The notes beneath the pieces were generated by a model, which saw only the letters and a list, made by a program, of their open reading frames with translations, was not told the DNA's origin and did not search any database. This document shows, one piece after another, positions 35,519-46,470 of a stretch of 64,000 nt of DNA. The translations under genes were made by a program, and so were the position numbers. Every line of letters starts with the position of its first letter. Within the stretch, counting starts at the first letter, position 1. Origin of the DNA: Spinacia oleracea. Its lineage: Eukaryota; Streptophyta; Magnoliopsida; Caryophyllales; Amaranthaceae. The stretch spans positions 31,859,247 through 31,923,246 of the forward strand of contig NC_079488.1 in the NCBI RefSeq assembly GCF_020520425.1, read 5' to 3'.

Positions 35519-36515
35519 ATGTCAATTCCAAATAATGAGATTAAGTGTGAAGATGATTGTGTTGAGATCGATTCTATTGGAGGAGTTGGGATATGGAATG
35601 AAAATATTGAATCTTACCTTATAAGCTTGATAGAAGAAGAGGTGAAAAAGGGAAATAGACCAACTACTACTCTTACCAAGCCAGCTTGGAAGACTGTCAA
35701 GCAAAACCTAAAAGAGAAGACAAAAAAGGAATACAGTCAGGAACAACTTAAGAACAAGTATAATCAATTGAGATAAAAATGGAAAGACTTTAGTAAATTG
35801 TTAGAGGAAACTGGGATTGGATACAATGCCGTGACTTATCAACTTTCTGCTGAGGATGCTGTATGGGAAAAGTTGTATAAGGTACTCGATTGTCAAAAGT
35901 TCATTACAACTCTTATGTTTTTGTGTAGGGGGCATTCTTATAACTAATCTACCTCTACTTGTTTTTTATTTGTTTTTATTTTTGCAGAAACATAAGTCTG
36001 CAAAAACTTTTAGAAAGAAAGGATGTAAGCAATTTGATAAATTATGTACAATTTTTGGTGATACAACAGCTACCGGTGCTTGTTCACACCCTTCTACAAA
36101 AATCCCTTCTGAAAGTGAGGATGAAGATGACCCAGATGCAGAAGTGGGTGATGTAGAAAAACAATGTGAAGAGGGTCCAAAAACCAAGAAAGCCAAGACT
36201 AGTATCAATCCCAAAACATTAAGGGCGAAAGTTAATACGGCAATGGCAGATGCATTAGTTGCAATGAGTGAAAATTCTAAGAAAAAACTTGAACTTCTTG
36301 AGAAAAAATATAATTTTAGTAATGAAGGTGGGCAACAATCGAAAGAGGAGGATGATTTTCTCATGGAATGCATTGATTCATTGAGTGCTCTCAAGGGAAT
36401 TGATGGAGCTTCATTTGCAAAGGCAACTAAACTCATACATGATGATCCATTATGGAGGAAAATGTTCCTTCGATTCCCCGATGATAGGAAAATAGATTTT
36501 GTGCTTAACATTTAA
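35519..36515 (+). pseudogene. PIF ORF1, Myb/SANT-like DNA-binding protein (nonsense mutation)
   Basis: Exon 1 at 35519-35881 and exon 2 at 35988-36515, GT/AG, phase 0, about 296 residues if read through. The N-terminal region has a Myb/SANT-like trihelix pattern: WNENIESYLISLIEEEVKKG, KPAWKTVKQNLKEKT, YSQEQLKNKYNQLR, KWKDFSKLLEETG. An acidic/Lys-rich middle follows (ESEDEDDPDAEVGD), then FLMECIDSLSALKGID near the end. In PIF elements this protein works with the transposase to bind the ends and enter the nucleus. TAA at 35774-35776 replaces CAA (Gln), as the unit B copy still shows CAA here, so unit A is broken. Confidence 0.85.
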
Positions 36516-36759
36516 GCGTGTTCTCTTTAGAAATGACAACTAATTCTAGTATGTTTGTCTTGTTATTTAAACTCTATTTTTATATGGTGTCTGTTAAGTG
36601 CAAACCTTATTGATAATGAACTCATGGTTGAATTGATGTTACTATTTTTTACATTGGATAAGATCTGAATAATGATAATTACAACTTTCATTATTTTATT
36701 TTTTTGGTACGAGGTGATTCTAAGAACTTCACTTATATGTTTTGCTTGTAAAGTTGCAG

Positions 36760-38071
36760 ATGGATATGGATTTGGATATTGAAGTACTTTTATCAGATTC
36801 GGATGAGGAGGACTTTCAACAGTTAATGACAATCTATATTAACTTGAAAACAATGGGTTTCTTAAAAAGAAACCCCGCCCTCAAAGAATTTCAAAGTTAA
36901 CAGGTCACCAATATGTTCTAGAGCTTCTTAATGGACATCCAATGACTTGTTTCGAGTTACTTCGTATGACTCCACAAATATTTATTAGCTCGTGTGAAGA
37001 GTTAAAGAAAAGGGAGAAGTTGAAAGACTCTAAATTCATATCTGTTTTGGAACAAGTTGCAATGTTTCTACTTATTATTTCTCATAATTCAAGGCAAAGA
37101 CTTGTAGCTGATAGATTTCAACATTCCTTAGACACCGTTCATCATCATTTTCGGACGGTCTTGTATGCCATATGTTCTTTATCGAAGCATTTGATTATTC
37201 CTCCATCATTTGAAGATACTCCTCCAGAGATTAAAAATAATCCAAGATATTATCCTATATTCAAGGTAATTTTTTTTAATCTTTATTTATTCCTTTAAAA
37301 TATTATCCAAATTTATTAAATGCATAAATGTGTTAAATTTTTCATTTTAAAACTTTTATATAGAATTGCATAGGAGCAATTGATGGAACTCATGTATCAG
37401 CACGTGTGCCACTAGAACAACAAATTCCATATCGTGGAAAAAAAATTGAGCCTACAATGAACGTAATGTGTGCTTGCTCATTTGACATGAAATTCACATT
37501 TGTGATGGCTGGATGGGAGGGAACGGAAAATGATTTAAGAATTTTTTGGGAAACGATTACAAATATAGAACAGACTAAGTTTACTATGCCTCCTGTGAGA
37601 AAATATTACCTTATTGACTCAGGATACACAAATATGCCCGGATTTGTTTCACCGTATCGTGAAGAACGATATCATTTGCGTGACTATAGGGGAGCAACGA
37701 AACCACAAGGCCCAGAAGAGATATTTAATTATACACATTCTTCACTGCGCAATGTGATTGAAAGATGTTTTGGAGTGTTGAAAGCTAGATTCCCCATTCT
37801 CAGAGATATTCCTCCGTATGATTTGAAAAGACAAAAGTACATAGTTGTGTCCTGCTGTGTTACTCACAATTTCATAAAAATGTGCAAGGATGGAGATCCC
37901 TTGTTTATACATTATGCGGATGAAAATGTCGAACTTGAAGATGATGAAACCACACCCAATGAATCTGAAGAACTAGTGACTCCTAGTGTTAGTCAAAGTG
38001 AACTTCGTCGAATGGCTAAGTTTCGAGACCGTCTAGCAAAACGATTATGGGATAGACAAAATCCACAATAA
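36760..38071 (+). pseudogene. PIF/Harbinger transposase (DDE_Tnp_4), N-terminal frameshift
   Basis: The ATG at 36760 opens an acidic N-terminus (DIEVLLSDSDEEDF). The main frame is shifted by about 36840-36860, where it takes up GFLKKKPRPQRISKLTGHQY, so there is a frameshift in the N-terminal part. Exon 1 ends at 37265 and exon 2 starts at 37364 (98-bp intron, phase 0). Catalytic residues are visible: Asp in CIGAIDGTHV, Asp in YYLIDSGYTN, and Glu in RNVIERCFGVLKARFPIL. The helix-turn-helix-like region is LVADRFQHSLDTVHHHF. The C-terminal end is SQSELRRMAKFRDRLAKRLW. The transposase cuts and pastes PIF elements into TWA sites. Apart from the N-terminal shift, the catalytic domain is open. Confidence 0.9.
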
Positions 38072-38336
38072 GAGACGACGTTGAGAGAATAACGGTACAT
38101 CATATATGACTTTTTTGCTTTGGTAGTGTTAATTTTTTGTAGTTTTTTTCATTTGATTTATTTAATGACTTTAAAGATGACCCATCAATTATTTGTATTA
38201 CCAATGTTGAAATATATGCGTTTATTTTCTTGAGAGCTTGTTGAGTGTGACTTAATTTCGGTGCTCGATTTTTTTTCTACTACTACTGCTATCAATGTGC
38301 TTGGAATCTTGGATGTAAAAGAATAACAATTGCACC

Positions 38337-38395
38337 AATAATAATAATAATGATAATAATAATAATAATGATAATAATAATAATAATAATAAATT
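38337..38395. repeat. (ATA)n/(ATG)n microsatellite
   Basis: Trinucleotide tract AATAATAATAATGATAATAA in the PIF 3' region. Another (ATT)n tract lies at 35215-35265 with a longer version in unit B at 55945-56000. Confidence 0.9.
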
Positions 38396-38629
38396 AAAAA
38401 ATTAAAAAACTAAAAAGAAAATAACAAAACAAAAGATAAGAAACGTCTCACGTAAGTTAGAGTAATAACAATAATAACAAGACAATACACGTGAATTGTA
38501 AGTTTCTAGTAATTGAAAACCAAAAAAAAAATCAGTTTTGAGAAAATAGAAAACTAAAACTAAAATCAGTTTTCTGTTTTTAAAAAAAACGAAAAAAGAA
38601 AACTTACAATAATGCCGAACAGACCCTAA

Positions 38630-39144
38630 TTAATTATGAAAATCAAAACAAATTCTAAATTATTCGAATTTCAACAAATTAATTATAATTACAAATTAGG
38701 TTGTATAATTAACAAGATTAGGCTTTAAAATTGTTAAACATATACAGTAGGTCAATCATAGATTCAAGATTTACATACAAGATTCGCAAATATTTAATTT
38801 AACATCATAAAAATTATAAATTTTGCGTTCGAAAAACTAAAACCTCCGAAAAGTCATAGTTAGGCTTCGAATTTGGGAATTCTAGGTTCGGCGACAAATC
38901 TATGATTTTTGTCAAAAATTTAAAATGTCGTTTACATGCGAAACTCACTATAAAATATACGATTCTGACCATTATTGACAAAACTGCAGAAAATCCTGCG
39001 AACATATAATCAAATAATCGCACGCATTTGCAATTAATTACATACAACGAAATTAATCACCCCTTTAATTCATTGCAAATTTATAAAATTTAACCATGTT
39101 AACTATAATTGATTATGGAATTAATTAGAGGCTCGTGATACCAC
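38630..39144 (-). other. Copia-2 leader resumes; primer-binding site 39128-39144
   Basis: Matches the copia-1 leader at about 21700-22129, including AACATATACAGTAGGTCAAT and the GAGGCTCGTGATACCAC primer site next to the LTR. Together with 30371-33858 it forms the leader split by the PIF element. Confidence 0.8.
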
Positions 39145-40556
39145 TGTTAGGTTATGACAAATATAAAACATATATTTCATGCGGAAAAACCATAAAGCCA
39201 AGAATCCAAATTAATTGCCACATAGTCAATTAGCATAATTTAGGATACATACATGCGATGCGTGCCTTCCCTAGCTGCTCCCGAACCGAACAAGAACAAG
39301 TTTAGGACTCCAAATGTCGCCCCTCCGTGGATAGTCCACAGCACGTTCGGATCCGCCTTAGATTCAACCAACTAGGATATTCTCTAAGGTATTATGTTTA
39401 TTCGAAAGCTTAGTTATTAATTTAGACAAATTATTAAATTCCCACTTAAACTTAAACTATATGAATACTTATTGAATTGTTGTATATAAATTGTGATTAT
39501 GAACCACATATTTATAGGGTGGAAATAACGGACTTAGATTTCTACTAGGATTCAAATAACTAAATCCATTAGGATTCTAGTTAAATTAATCCATTAGAAT
39601 TTAATGTTTAATCAAACACCTAAGTGTTTCAGATTTAACAAAATATTCAAATCGAGTAGAATTAGGAAAACGAGTTTAAGTAATCCTAAACGACCAAGGA
39701 GTTGGTCTTACGTAGCATAGCAGCCACGCAGCCCACAAGGGGCGTTGGTGCGCGGCTCGGCCCAAGGCAGGGCGCTGGCAGCACACGGCCTATCGTGGGA
39801 CTGCTGCGGAGCCTTAATTTGCTTGCTTGCTGCGTTGGGCCTGCTGCTCGCTTTTTGCGCGCGGACTTTGCTAGGCGCGGGCCTGACTTCGTGCTGGGCC
39901 TTGCGTCTAGCAAGCTCGTCCGACGACCGTTTCGTACGTCGCGCTTCCAATTCGTTTTCCGATTCCGGAATTCATTTCCGATTCGAACAATATTTCATAT
40001 TTCCGATTTCGGAATTTATTTCCGATTCAAACAAATATTTAATATCTCCGATTCCGGAATTTATTTCCGATTCCGACAATATTTCCGATTCCAGTAATAT
40101 TTTCGTTTCCGGCAATATTTCCGATTCCGGCAATATTTTTACTTCCGATACGTACCATGTTTCCGTTTCCGGCAACATCTACGACTTGGATAATATTTAT
40201 ATTTCCGTTACAATCCATATTTCTGTTTCCGGCAATATCATCATTTCCGGAGTATTCATATTTTGCCTTTTGACGATTTCAGTTCCCACTTGTTTCAAAA
40301 TATTCATAAATATAGTATTTAATTTACTTAAATACTTGATCCGTTCACGTACTATTTGTGTGACCCTACGGGTTCAGTCAAGAGTAAGTTGTGGATTAAT
40401 ATTACTAATTCAACTTGAACTGAAGCGGCCTCTAGCTAGGCATTCAGCTCACTTGATCTCACTGAATTATTAACTTGTTTAATTAATTAATACTGAACCG
40501 CATTTATTAAACTTAGCATTGAATGCATACTTGGACTAAGGGCATTATTTCCTTCA
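39145..40556 (-). repeat. Copia-2 5' LTR
   Basis: 1,412 bp, TGTTAGG...CCTTCA on the plus strand. It belongs to the same LTR family as copia-1 but is clearly more diverged, and lacks the copia-1 bases over parts of 39360-39700. It contains the TTTCCG repeat block at 39955-40250. No partner LTR for this copy is visible in the window. Confidence 0.88.
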
Positions 40557-41464
40557 ATTTTAATCTAGATGATTAATTTAGTAAGTGGGTATTGCCTTTA
40601 ATTAGTCAAAGTAGTTATTTCAATCGTGTGTTAGTGGGTAAGTAAAGTAGGTGGTGGTTAGCTTATTTGTAGTTATATTAGTTTGGTACAACTTTTATAT
40701 AAAGGTTGTTTGATGTAAACTTAAGTATTGGCATAAAGTAATTAATTATCTTCTCTCCATTATTTAAAGCTTAGTGCTTGCTTTCCCCAACATATACAAT
40801 GTAAAACTTAAATGGATAAAGGGTACTTAGCTTAGAGATAAAAAAATGAGCATAGGAAACAGGCATCAGTTCCGGATGGTCTGCCCATTAGCTTTAGATA
40901 GTCTGCCAGTGCCGTGTACTTTGAGTTGTCTGACATTAGCTTCAGGTCGTCTGGGTCATAATTTTTGCTCGTTTGAGTGGCTGACGTCTTGAGGGCAGAT
41001 TGCTACCAACATAATGGTTTGATAATTAGCATGGCTGAATTTATTTCCAGTAGCAATTATTAAAGGTTTTAAGTTGATTCTCTTGCATTATACATGTGTC
41101 TTTATCTTGATTATAATTGTCAGGGATCGGTGTTGCACTTTGTTGGAGGCATTTGTCTCCACAATCTTTATTTTTGCTTAAATAAAGCTTGTACGGTCTG
41201 TGCTGAAGGAGCCAGAAAAGCTATTTGTGCATATCTGAAAGTGTGGCGAATGTCTGCTTCATGGAATAAGTATCCCTTCAGAAACTTTCTTCCAACTTGG
41301 GATGCAATTAAATTGCTATTTCTAACTTGTAATTTGTGTCTGACAAGTTGAATGACATATCTCATCATATACCCAGACACCAACTAGGCTTATAACATTT
41401 AGCCGCTTCGCTTGCATATCGGTCTGCTAGATCAAAGATTTGAGGTAATGTATCACTTTTTGCC
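40557..41464. other. Unassigned sequence
   Basis: No recognisable gene. Short repeats of GTCTGCC/GTCTGAC (40880-40950) give a TCTG-rich look. The open frame at 41094-41351 is short and unrecognised. A TATA-like TTTATATAAAG lies at 40694. Confidence 0.35.
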
Positions 41465-42065
41465 TTAGAATATTCTTTCTTTGGCATTGGTCTGCGTTGT
41501 TTTTGGGAAAATTTTATCATACCCAGACTATCTATGCATCTATTGGATTTGATTGTCCTGCAAAGTACCATTTTTTACCTTCGAATATATTCTTTCTTTG
41601 GCATTGGTATGACTTTGTTTTGGGGAATTTTTATCAGACCCAGACCATCTATAAGTCCAATGGCTTTGACTTCCCTGCTACGTACCACGTTTTGCCTTAG
41701 AATATTCTTTCTTTGGCATTTGCCTGCGTTGTTTTTGGAATTTTTTTATCATACCAAGACTATCTATGCGTCTGTTGGGTTTGATTTTCCTACAACGTAC
41801 CATTTTTTGCCTTAGAATATTCTTTCTTTGGCATTGGTGTAACTTTGTTTTGGGGAGTTTATATCAGACCCAGAACATCTATGAGTCTGTTGAGTTTGAC
41901 TTCCCTGCAATTTTTTTTCCTTAGAATATTCTTTCTTCGGCATTGGTCTGCGTTGTTTTTTGGAATTTTTTTTTATCAAACCCATACTATCTATGCGTCT
42001 GTTGGGTTTGATTTTCCTGCAAAGTACCATTGTTTTTTCATTAGAATATTCTTTCTTTGGCATGG
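41465..42065. repeat. Minisatellite, about 115-bp unit, five to six copies
   Basis: Units start TTAGAATATTCTTTCTTTGG and include CAGACTATCTATG and TTTGATTTTCCTGC. Starts fall near 41465, 41579, 41696, 41810, 41919 and 42040, with two alternating variants (GTCTGCGTTG or GTATGACTTTG). No continuous reading frame spans the units. Confidence 0.85.
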
Positions 42066-42440
42066 TTATAGTCTAGGCCCATAATGTATATGAGTCTGCT
42101 TTAGCTCATTGTTACAGAGTGCATTGGTAGGAACACACGAAGCAAACGGAAGACATTTGTTTTGTAATGGTAGAAACTTGCATGTGACAAATAGTTGCTA
42201 TATTTTTGAGTAAGGTCTGCCTCGTAGGTCAGACAATTTTTATTGAGGATTTTTTTGTCTTTTTTGGCTCAACAAGGGTCTGCTTTTCTTCATAGCAGTG
42301 GAGCTGGTAGAACCAGTGCCTGCTTCTCTTCCTATGGCATTTTCGTAGGACAAGTGCATTTGAAATTTCGTGGCTCTTTGTGTGCTATCTTCAGCTCTCG
42401 ATCTCCGAATTTTATATGGTGTTCAAGTGGGATTATGTAT
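42066..42440. other. Unassigned sequence
   Basis: Non-repetitive to the eye, with no gene recognised. The open frame at 42243-42665 runs into the TA tract and is not credible. Confidence 0.35.
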
Positions 42441-42550
42441 TTCCAAGAGACCCAAAGTGACTTATTGACAAATAGCGTTCAAACTCTGTTATTCTCATTA
42501 ATGAACTCCGTATATATATACACATATATATATATATATATATACATATA

Positions 42551-42633
<83 letters not shown>

Positions 42634-42736
42634 ATACATTACATTGGGAATGCTATTCTCGGTAATTCCGTATATCTAGAATATTACAATATTAACAACA
42701 TATATTATCGTATACTCTGTATATACTATCGTAACA
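42441..42736 (-). repeat. Partial LTR of copia-4
   Basis: On the minus strand the sequence after a purine run (CTTGAGGGGGGA) begins TGTTACGATAGTATATACAG, a typical copia LTR start. The left limit is not defined. The TA tract falls inside it. Confidence 0.55.
42511..42637. repeat. (TA)n microsatellite
   Basis: About 127 bp of TA with a few CA interruptions. It lies within the LTR fragment of the next copia remnant. Confidence 0.95.
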
Positions 42737-43301
42737 TCCCCCCTCAAGGTGGAGCGTGAAGATCCCGAATTCCAATATTGTTAGAAAAAAAACTCAAATT
42801 GCACCTTCCCCAATGCTTTGGTGAAAATATCCGCTAACTGTACCTTCGTTGATACATACGAAGGACAAATGATCCCCTCCTTGATTGCATCTCGAATAAA
42901 ATGATAATCCGCCTCAATGTGTTTTGTTCTCTCATAAAACACTGAATTCTGTGCAATATGCAATGCAGACTAACTATCATAAAACATGCTCATACCTTGC
43001 TTGTGCTCTACTCCAAAATCATGTAGTAGTTGCTTAAACCACTTCAACTCACACGTCATAGCAGCCATCGAACGATACTCAACTTCTACAGAGGAACGAG
43101 ACACAATATGTTGTTTCTTGATCTTCCAAGAACAACGGGTCACCGGACAACTTGCCCAATCCGAATCACACCAACCTTCTAACTGCAACGCACTGTCAGA
43201 ACGTAGAAGTATCCCTTGACCTAGACACTTCTTCAAGTATATCACTACTCGGAGTGTCGCTTCCCAATGTTCCTCTTTCGGTGACTGCCAAATTGTGACA
43301 A
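42737..43301 (-). pseudogene. Copia-4 RNase H fragment, truncated at duplication junction
   Basis: Two minus-strand frames read GWCDSDWASCPVTR, KKQHIVSRSSVEVEYRSMAA (RNase H DSDW and the EYR box), MHIAQNSVFYERTKHIEADY and VQLADIFTKALG. A TAG (42970-42972) sits between them. The WASC...SWK segment lacks the usual middle of the domain, indicating a deletion. It is a different family from copia-1. The fragment stops abruptly at 43301, where the duplicated LTR piece begins. Confidence 0.88.
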
Positions 43302-44242
43302 ACTCTATTAAATAATCATTATCTAATAGTTTTAAGATTTAATCATATTTCCAATCCCGATTGCTTTAGGATTCCCGCACGAGCATTGCACGAGCATCGT
43401 ACACCCGCGCAAGCCTTGCGGCCCACGCTAGGCGCACATCGCTCGGCCCACTGCTGCTGTGCTCTTGCGCGCGCGCCCTAGGCCTTGGCTGGGCCTGGCC
43501 TTGCGCCGGGCCTGGTCGAGGCTTGGCGTGCGATGGTGCGTGTGGCTCGCTGGGCGATGGCCTGGCTTCGTGCTGGGCCTTCGTCTAGCGGGCCTCGTCC
43601 GATGCTAATTCGTACGATACGCTTCCGATTAAATTCCCGGTTCCGGAATTCATTTCCGATACGAACAATATTTAATATTTCCGATTCCGGAATTAATTTC
43701 CGTTTCGAACAAATATTTAATATTTCCGTTTCCGGAACTATTTTCCGATTCTGACAATATTTCCGTTTCCGGCAATATTTCCGATTCCGGCAATATTTCC
43801 ATTTCCGATAATATTTTCCGATATGTACCATGTTTCCGTTTCCGGCAACATCTACGACTTGGATAATATTTATATTTCCGATACGATCCATATTTCCGTT
43901 TCCCGCAATATCATCGTTTGCGGAGTATTCATTTCTTGCTTGTGACGATCTTAATTAGCTCCCACTGAAACCAAGATCCGTCGATTCCGAATATCCATAG
44001 ATGGAGTATTTAATGCCATTAAATACTTGATCCGTTTACGTACTATTTATGTGACCCTACGGGTTCAGTCAAGAGTAAGCTGTGGATTAATATCATTAAT
44101 TCCACTTGAACTGAAGCGGCCTCTAGCTAGGCATTCAGCTCACTTGATCTCACTGAATTATTAACTTGTTAATTAATACTGAACCACATTTATTAGAGTT
44201 AACATTGAATGCATACTTGGACCAAGGGCATTATTTCCTTCA
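43302..44242 (-). repeat. Truncated copia-1-type 5' LTR in unit B
   Basis: Copy of 22558-23512. It starts inside the LTR (no TGTTAGG end and no primer site) and ends CCTTCA followed by CAGAT. The duplicate keeps the copia-1/target junction, so the duplication came after the copia-1 insertion. Confidence 0.92.
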
Positions 44243-46470
44243 CAGATATGTGGAAGACTTTCCATATGTATCTCAGAACATAGAAATTAATATTTAATTT
44301 CCCACGCAACAACTCATTGTCTTCAATCCATGTTTCCATTTCAAAACATGATGCACTATAGCTCGTCCTTGCAAATGGTTAACTCCAAAGGGATTTTGCT
44401 TGATCCTTTGCCAGTGTTTATGCGTGTAGCATCAATATTTAGCATATCTTTATTTTCTTGAATCAAGAACTATTCATATGTACCTTTTCAAGTACCATAA
44501 GTTTTTCTTGATCTCAATGTAGTTGATCTTCAGTTAGATCAATAGAGATTGGTATATGTTCGTCATGCCTAAAGCCATACGATACATTTTTGGGCGATCC
44601 TCATATTATATCATACATGATAAATTCTTTTGCAGAATTATTCTCAATTGAATTCTATTCATGTAACTTTAGCTACCAATTTCAGCTAAATTGGTAGTGA
44701 ATCCAGCTAAATTCTTTGACATATAATATAGGTTAAGAATCGCATTTAGATCTTTTGATGTTTAACTTAGTAAATGCTTATACATAGTTCAAACATTCTT
44801 TACTTAGATTTATTCATATGGGTCGAATATCTCTAAAGGAGTATTTCGTGTTTGATTTAGTAAATTCCATTATTTAATCTAAAACGATATCATAAGATCT
44901 TTGTAAATAGATCTTAATACACAGTATGTACTAAGTTTCGCCTTGGTCCATCATTGATGAATAATTTCAAATCTAAGTAATTAGCATTTGAATGTCATTT
45001 CACAAGGAGATATGTGTGTGATACACATAGGACCAATTAAGTTTTATGTACTCCCACTAAACTTCTTATACATCTATAAGAATCATGTACATTTTATGAA
45101 ACTAAAATATTTATTAGCTTCACTAAAATACGGTTCCAATTCCCAATTGCTTGCTTAAATCCATACCCGAATTTCATAAGCTAGCATTCATTTCAAGCAT
45201 TATTTGGATCCACAAATCCTATAACATGTCATGTACATAGTTTATTCCAACATTTGATTTAGGAATACATTTTGTCATCCAATTGCTATATGTACCAATA
45301 TGCAATCATTGCTTGAATTACAAACTTGAGTATTACGATTATGCATGAGGTTTCAACATAATCCACGTCGTGAATTTGCTTGTAACCTTTAGCAACTAAT
45401 CTAGCTTTGTGTGAAGACACAATTTCACGTTCGATGGTTTTTATCCTTAAAACAAACTTGCAACCAATAGTTGTAAAAAATTCTTGCAAATCAACAAAAT
45501 TTCAATTTTGTCATCAAAACATTGGTTATGTTTTATGGACTTTAACCATCTAAAACATTGAGTCTATTTATGGCCTCTAACCATTTTAGGGAATCTGGGT
45601 TTCGTCATAGCTTTCTTACAGGTCACAAACTCATTAATCTACATGATAATAGTTTGACTGCAAGTTGTAGGTTTCTTCACTATCTAATAGAAGAATCTCA
45701 TAGCTTCAGTGACCTGGACTCCATGTTTCTTCACTATATAATAGAAGAATCTCATAGTTTCAGTGACTTGAACTCTATGCCTTACTTGGGTAAAGAACAT
45801 CAAACAATAGAATATTAATAGCCACTCTAGAAAGTCCTTTGAATATTTTGTTCTCCTTGAAGCACTTGTAAAGTCTTCAAACAGATCTCTATTCTTTAAA
45901 GCCACTTCTAAAGTCCTTTAAAGAATAAGGATTCAGATTTTCTAAAGAACTTCGAAAAGCCTCTGGATTGTCCGTTTATGTTTGTTGTTCACCTCGAAGA
46001 CTTCCGAGGTCTATTTTCTCCCACTTGTCATTTTGGAAATGAATCTCCAAAAGGACACTATTTCTAGCAAATAAACATTATGTTCTCAAAAATTCGTGGT
46101 AGAAGTAATACCCTTGTGTCTCATTTGAATAAATCACAATGAAACATATATCTATACTTGGGCCTTAGTTTGTCGAATAATAAACTCTAAGCTCCCACTG
46201 AGTTTAGAAACCCTTTAGATATATATTATGAAAAGATATTCTAAAATTTATTTTCAATAGCTTTGACGAATTTGGTTTAGTTTGCTGGTAGTTGAGCATT
46301 TTGTTTTAGAAATTATAGGAATAGTCTTTATGATTCATCATTGATAGAATCAAGTACTAATTGACTTTGATCATTCCAACTTAAATATGCCATTTCTTGT
46401 GGAGCTAGATCGTGAAATTACAACACACAATCATTTATGATAATTTTTGGTCTTAAAGTAATTATCGTCA
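44243..46470 (-). pseudogene. Copia-2 pol remnants, unit B copy
   Basis: Copy of 23513-25738. The RT remnant is at 45286-45489 (ARLVAKGYKQIHDVDYVETS). A small rearrangement near 44675-44700 (AGCTACCAATTTCAGCTAAA) differs from unit A. Confidence 0.75.

Larger units (their letters stand above)
33859..38626 (+). mobile_element. PIF/Harbinger DNA transposon, full length (unit A)
   Basis: 4,768 bp. Ends: GGCTATGTTCGGTATAGCTG at the left and, reversed, GGGTCTGTTCGGCATTATTG at the right, about 14 of the first 16 matching. The 3-bp target duplication TAA at 33856-33858 and 38627-38629 is the family hallmark (TWA). It encodes both family proteins on the plus strand: a Myb/SANT-like protein (35519-36515) and a DDE transposase (36760-38071). 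Both carry a lesion. Right of the second gene is a long (ATA/ATG)n tract at 38337-38395. It inserted in the copia-2 leader. Confidence 0.93.
22558..43301. repeat. Unit A of a 20.74-kb tandem duplication
   Basis: Sequence from 22558 (ACTCTATTAAATAATCATTA) is repeated from 43302 in the same order and orientation, at an offset of 20,728-20,744 as far as 36151/56890. Because unit B begins exactly where unit A ends, a head-to-tail duplication of 22558-43301 explains both ends. The content of 36152-43301 should then reappear beyond the window in unit B. Confidence 0.85.

Noticed and set aside
42243..42665. Tyr/Ile-rich frame across the TA microsatellite
   Set aside because: The repeat itself encodes alternating Tyr-Ile on both strands.
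22558..43302. LTR-LTR unequal recombination as the cause of the duplication
   Set aside because: One side of the junction is inside an LTR but the other is inside an unrelated RNase H gene, with no shared sequence beyond a few bases.
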